Assembly (NCBI RefSeq): GCF_000376805.1
Contig: NZ_AQXT01000002.1
Location: 124,001-188,000 of the forward strand
DNA length: 64,000 bases
Reading direction: 5' to 3'
Source of the DNA: Henriciella marina DSM 19595
Lineage (GTDB): Bacteria > Pseudomonadota > Alphaproteobacteria > Caulobacterales > Hyphomonadaceae
Below, in pieces: positions 63,950 through 64,000 of the stretch. Under the pieces are notes generated by a model, which saw nothing but the letters and a program-made list of their open reading frames with translations, did no database searches and had not been told where the DNA came from. A program made the translations under genes and the position numbers. How positions within the stretch are numbered: the stretch's first letter is position 1; every line of letters starts with the position of its first letter.

Positions 63950-64000
63950 TCACGATGCCGAAATAACTTCAATCTCCATCGGGGCGAGTCCCGTCTCGAA
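63950..64000 (-). CDS. 3' end of an unidentified protein (partial)
   Basis: The window ends inside an open minus-strand frame that reads FETGLAPMEIEVISAS and stops at 63950-63952. It precedes the inverted repeat at 63904-63936, which would fit a gene end. Too short to identify, and it may be chance. Confidence 0.4.
   Translation of the reverse strand, partial: FETGLAPMEIEVISAS

Overview
The window is a gene-dense chromosomal segment with GC visibly around 60% or higher, from an alphaproteobacterium. The CcrM-type GANTC methyltransferase, the split glycine decarboxylase (gcvPA/gcvPB), the separate F0 operon with b and b' subunits, a DUF721/DciA protein and two GGAAC-N16-CGTT (sigma-EcfG type) promoter candidates all fit this. 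I infer a Caulobacterales/Hyphomonadaceae-like marine lineage, but no rRNA is present to prove it. I saw no tRNA, rRNA, CRISPR array, prophage or insertion sequence.

Layout. 1-6.5 kb: the 3' part of a bacterial alpha-2-macroglobulin gene coupled to pbpC. 6.5-13.2 kb: single genes (an acidic disordered protein, a sterol-desaturase family protein, two lipoproteins, a thiolase, DUF4112, DinB, VOC and a small secreted protein). 13.4-16.1 kb: an acyl-CoA dehydrogenase behind a palindromic operator-like site, then a solitary TadG-like protein. 16.1-21.2 kb: a tandem glycine riboswitch followed by gcvT-gcvH-gcvPA-(unknown 103-aa gene)-gcvPB and a terminator. 21.2-25.8 kb: an acyltransferase, a small membrane protein and the F0 operon atpI-atpB-atpE-atpF'-atpF on the minus strand. 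25.9-33.6 kb: smc, a DsbA-like lipoprotein, dciA, mutY (divergent) and a Kef-type antiporter. 33.7-38.1 kb: ccrM, a PA0069-type radical SAM protein, a BLUF photoreceptor and a TIGR04282/TIGR04283 glycosyltransferase pair. 38.1-43.9 kb: hemerythrin, type-4 uracil-DNA glycosylase, ETF-QO, a membrane protein, a WecA/WbpL-like transferase and ispE. 43.9-48.8 kb: two related TPR lipoproteins and a polyprenyl diphosphate synthase. 48.9-57.6 kb: DUF2007, a TrmN6-like methyltransferase, glyQ-(two unrelated genes)-glyS, a small membrane protein and ppdK. 58-64 kb: SleB-type hydrolase, O-methyltransferase, SDR, nadB-nadC, two tandem paralogous secreted proteins and the tail of another gene.

How the genes work together: glycine is handled twice, by riboswitch-controlled cleavage (gcv) and by glycyl-tRNA synthesis (glyQ/glyS). 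Energy metabolism is represented by the F0 sector, ETF-QO with acyl-CoA dehydrogenase and thiolase (beta-oxidation), and PPDK. Genome maintenance is represented by SMC, DciA, MutY, UDG and CcrM.

The most unusual sequence features are an in-frame palindromic repeat inside glyS (with a second low-GC insert downstream), a GC-poorer gene wedged between glyQ and glyS, an unrecognised translationally coupled gene inside the gcv operon, two well-placed general-stress promoters, and a BLUF protein lacking the usual tryptophan. I did not find a clearly new multi-gene defence or mobile system.
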